Assembly (NCBI GenBank): GCA_031264885.1
Contig: JAISDM010000200.1
Location: 1-6,373, forward strand
From: Peptococcaceae bacterium
GTDB taxonomy: Bacteria > Bacillota > Peptococcia > DRI-13 > UBA5745
Reading direction: 5' to 3'
Length of the DNA: 6,373 bases
The notes beneath the pieces are model-generated. The model was not told where the DNA came from, made no database searches, and worked only from the letters and a program-made list of their open reading frames with translations. Positions 4,331 to 6,373 of this stretch are shown piece by piece; the stretch's first letter is position 1; every line of letters starts with the position of its first letter. The position numbers and the translations under genes are program-made.

Positions 4331-5461
4331 AGCCAGCGCGTCCAAAGCGTAATCGACCTCCTCCGGTGTGGTATCCACGCCGAAACTGAACCTCAGCGTC
4401 CCCTGGGGGAACGTGCCGGCGGTTTGGTGGGCCAGCGGCGCGCAATGCAGGCCGCTGCGCGTTTCGATCCCGAATTCCCCGCTCAGGCGCCGCGCCAGAA
4501 CGCCCGCGTCCATGCCGGGTATGTTCATGGAAACCACGGGCATCCGGTTTTCCGCGCCGGAAGGCCCGTATAAATCCACAGGCAGGTCCTTCAGACCCGC
4601 CACAAACCGGCCGGTGATCTCCTTCTCGTACCCGCGGATGTTCGCGAGTCCCGCGCCGCGGATCGCCTCCGCCGCCCCGCGCAGGCTGATGATGCCCAGC
4701 ATGTTGGGCGTGCCTGCCTCCAGCTTATCGGGCATAAAATCCGGCATATCCAGGGATTGGGACTGACTGCCGGTGCCGCCGGCCTTCCAGGGCGCCATAT
4801 GGGCGGCGGCGGCTTCACTGAGGATGAGACCGCCGACGCCCGCCGCGCCCCGCAGCCCCTTGTGCCCGGTGAAGGCGATGACGTCCGTATCCGCGTCTAA
4901 CCGCACTTCCATATGCCCGGCTGTCTGCGCGGCGTCCAACACGGTAAACAGGCCGCAGGCTTTGGCGGCGGCAAAAGCCTCCGCCACCGGCAGCACGTTC
5001 CCCAGCACATTGGAGGCGTGGGTCATCACAAGGAATCGGGTGTTCGGCCTCACGGCTTTTGCGACCGCGCCCGGGTCAAATCCGCCGTCCGGCCCGCAGG
5101 CAAGCCACGTGACGCCGGCGCGCCCCCACTTTTGAAGCAAGTGTAAGGGGCGCGCCACCGCATTGTGCTCCAGACATGTCGCCAGTATGTGACACCCGTC
5201 GGCGGCGAGACCGTGTATCGCCATATTCAGGCTTTCGGTGGCGCCGGAGGTAAAAACCACATGAGACGGATCGCCGGCGCCGAAGAGTTCCGCCAACGCC
5301 CGGCGGCTCTCAAATACGGTTCGCATGGCCGACAGTTCGTCCCCGCCGCGCCCCGCGCTCTGGTGGCTGTTTTCCAACAGATAGGCGGTGAGCGCGTCCA
5401 CGACCTCCTTCGGTTTCGTCGCCGATGTGGCGGCGTGATTCATATGGATCCGCACGGTCAT
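4310..5461 (-). CDS. Cysteine desulfurase-family PLP enzyme (class V aminotransferase fold)
   Basis: The 383-residue protein has the full layout of NifS/IscS/SufS-like desulfurases, which take sulfur (or selenium) from cysteine (or selenocysteine) onto an active-site Cys and release alanine. Visible are the N-terminal NHAATSATKP (8-17), FTSGATESLN (70-79) for the cofactor phosphate, LEHNAVARPL (97-106) with stacking His99, THASNVLGNVLP (147-158), DAAQTAGH (176-183) with Asp176 and Gln179, and TGHKGLRG (198-205) with Schiff-base Lys201. GGTGS (228-232) follows, then RSGLHCAPLAHQ (335-346) with catalytic Cys340, and GTLRFSFG (354-361). The CAPLAH form fits the TIGR01977-type family found in many anaerobic Clostridia rather than housekeeping IscS. 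It is cytosolic. Its ATG overlaps the LysR stop as ATGA, and GACGGGG just before it is a weak ribosome site, so translation is probably coupled to the regulator gene. Confidence 0.92.
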   Translation of the reverse strand: MTVRIHMNHAATSATKPKEVVDALTAYLLENSHQSAGRGGDELSAMRTVFESRRALAELFGAGDPSHVVFTSGATESLNMAIHGLAADGCHILATCLEHNAVARPLHLLQKWGRAGVTWLACGPDGGFDPGAVAKAVRPNTRFLVMTHASNVLGNVLPVAEAFAAAKACGLFTVLDAAQTAGHMEVRLDADTDVIAFTGHKGLRGAAGVGGLILSEAAAAHMAPWKAGGTGSQSQSLDMPDFMPDKLEAGTPNMLGIISLRGAAEAIRGAGLANIRGYEKEITGRFVAGLKDLPVDLYGPSGAENRMPVVSMNIPGMDAGVLARRLSGEFGIETRSGLHCAPLAHQTAGTFPQGTLRFSFGVDTTPEEVDYALDALAKIAASL

Positions 5462-6357
5462 TCCCCGTCCGATGGCCGGGCGGCGAACCGGGCGAAGGTC
5501 TCGGCGACGGCCGGCAGCGGTTTCCCTTTACGGCGCAGTATATATAATTTGCGTTTAAAAGGGCTGTCCGCCAGTGGAAACGCAAGCACGCGCCCCTCGC
5601 GCAGGTATTCGGCGACCGCCAGCGACGAAAGCATCGTGACGCCCATCCCCCGCTCCACCGCTTTGACGATGGCGTCCGGTTTGCCGATCCGCGCCACCAC
5701 CCGCAGCGCGCCGCGGCCATACCCCTGCCGCTCCAGATAACGCTCCACCTCGGCCCAGGTGCCGGAGCCTTCTTCCCGCGCCACGAACGGCGCGTCCAAA
5801 ACATCCTCCAGCCGCACCGGGTTTTTTGGCCAGTTAATATAGGGTGGCTGCGGGGGGGCCACCACCAGCAGCTCGTCCTCCATGACGGGATCGCACAGCA
5901 GTTCCTCGCTCCGGGGAAGCGTCCCCACCATGCCAAGATCCGCCTGCCCGGCCAGAACCAACGCGGTGGCGCTGGCGCTGTCGCCTTCTGTCATAATGAA
6001 CTTCGCGCCGGGATACAGCATCGAAAATTGAGCGGTCAGCACCGGCAGCACAAACTGATACGGGATACTGGAGGCCGCGACGGTAACGGTTCCGCTCATC
6101 TCCCGGCGGCTGCAGGCGGCGATCGCCTTGTCCCGCAGCGCCAGTATCTGCTCCGCGTAGCGGTACAGCGCGCCGCCGGTTTCGGTGGGAACCACGCTGC
6201 CCGGCCGTCTTGTGAGCAGCCGGCAGCCCAAATCCCGCTCCAGCGCGCCAATCTGGGCGCTGATCGACGGCTGCGTAAGGTTCATCTGTTTGGCGGCCTC
6301 CGAAAAGCTTCCGGTATCTATGATCCGTTTAAGCGCCTCTAATTGCCGAAACTCCAT
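5458..6357 (-). CDS. LysR-type transcriptional regulator
   Basis: The 299 residues match the usual LysR length. The N-terminal winged helix-turn-helix spans about 1-60, with FSEAAKQMNLTQPSISAQIG (18-37), ALERDLGCRLLTR (38-50) and VVPTETGGALYRYAEQIL (55-72). A linker helix follows, then a periplasmic-binding-protein-like effector domain (about 90-290) with TVTVAASSIPYQFVLPVL (90-107), ADLGMVGT (139-146), REEGSGTW (194-201) and VERGMGVTMLSS (234-245). The ASSIPYQF and EEGSGT signatures put it in the CysL/CbbR-like branch, and it resembles the LysR proteins linked to selenium or sulfur metabolism in Clostridia (from memory). The effector is unknown. It precedes the desulfurase on the same strand with a 4-bp overlap, rather than diverging from its target as many LysR genes do. 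Its start has GGAG 8 nt upstream; the promoter lies outside the window. Confidence 0.93.
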   Translation of the reverse strand: MEFRQLEALKRIIDTGSFSEAAKQMNLTQPSISAQIGALERDLGCRLLTRRPGSVVPTETGGALYRYAEQILALRDKAIAACSRREMSGTVTVAASSIPYQFVLPVLTAQFSMLYPGAKFIMTEGDSASATALVLAGQADLGMVGTLPRSEELLCDPVMEDELLVVAPPQPPYINWPKNPVRLEDVLDAPFVAREEGSGTWAEVERYLERQGYGRGALRVVARIGKPDAIVKAVERGMGVTMLSSLAVAEYLREGRVLAFPLADSPFKRKLYILRRKGKPLPAVAETFARFAARPSDGE

Positions 6358-6365
6358 TTTGCCGG

Positions 6366-6373
6366 CTCCCCCC
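6366..6373 (-). promoter_or_regulatory. Ribosome binding site of the LysR gene
   Basis: Read on the - strand, GGGGGGAG ends 8 nt before the ATG at 6357. It supports that start; the sequence is cut at the window edge. Confidence 0.7.

Noticed and set aside
5165..5740. + strand open frame of 191 codons over the desulfurase/LysR junction
   Set aside because: It overlaps two clear - strand genes with intact catalytic and DNA-binding motifs and encodes no recognisable domain.

Overview
The window looks like chromosomal DNA from a GC-rich member of the Firmicutes, most likely an uncultured or gut-type Clostridia. This is inferred from three things: the XRE-type regulator with a membrane tail, a cysteine desulfurase resembling the family common in anaerobic Clostridia, and strong GGAG/GAGGTGAT-type ribosome binding sites. 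GC is high in both genes and spacers. There are no RNA genes, CRISPR arrays or transposase genes. The lineage is not proven by anything in the window.

Layout. Bases 1-225 are repeat-rich non-coding DNA. A 301-residue regulator follows (299-1204, +), with an N-terminal helix-turn-helix and about six membrane segments. A 181-bp spacer (1205-1385) carries a plausible extended -10 promoter, a palindrome just downstream of it and a 10-bp tandem repeat. It leads into a tight + strand operon: a SAM-dependent methyltransferase (1386-2075), a small uncharacterised 54-residue ORF (2096-2260), and an alpha/beta hydrolase (2257-3168) whose start codon overlaps the small ORF's stop. A second repeat-rich spacer (3169-3777) holds two kinds of palindromic repeat. 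One of them is a 211-bp element with 11-bp terminal inverted repeats, whose core is also found at the left edge of the window. Next comes a small four-helix membrane protein of unknown function (3778-4299, +).

The right third is on the - strand, convergent with the rest: a LysR-type regulator (5458-6357) followed, with a 4-bp ATGA overlap, by a PLP-dependent cysteine desulfurase (4310-5461). This pair is probably one transcript and suggests regulated sulfur, or possibly selenium, mobilisation from cysteine.

The most interesting items are the coupled small ORF between the methyltransferase and the hydrolase, and the non-coding repeat families. I do not see a clear novel defence or biosynthetic system. 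The methyltransferase/small protein/hydrolase cassette is the best candidate for an undescribed functional unit.
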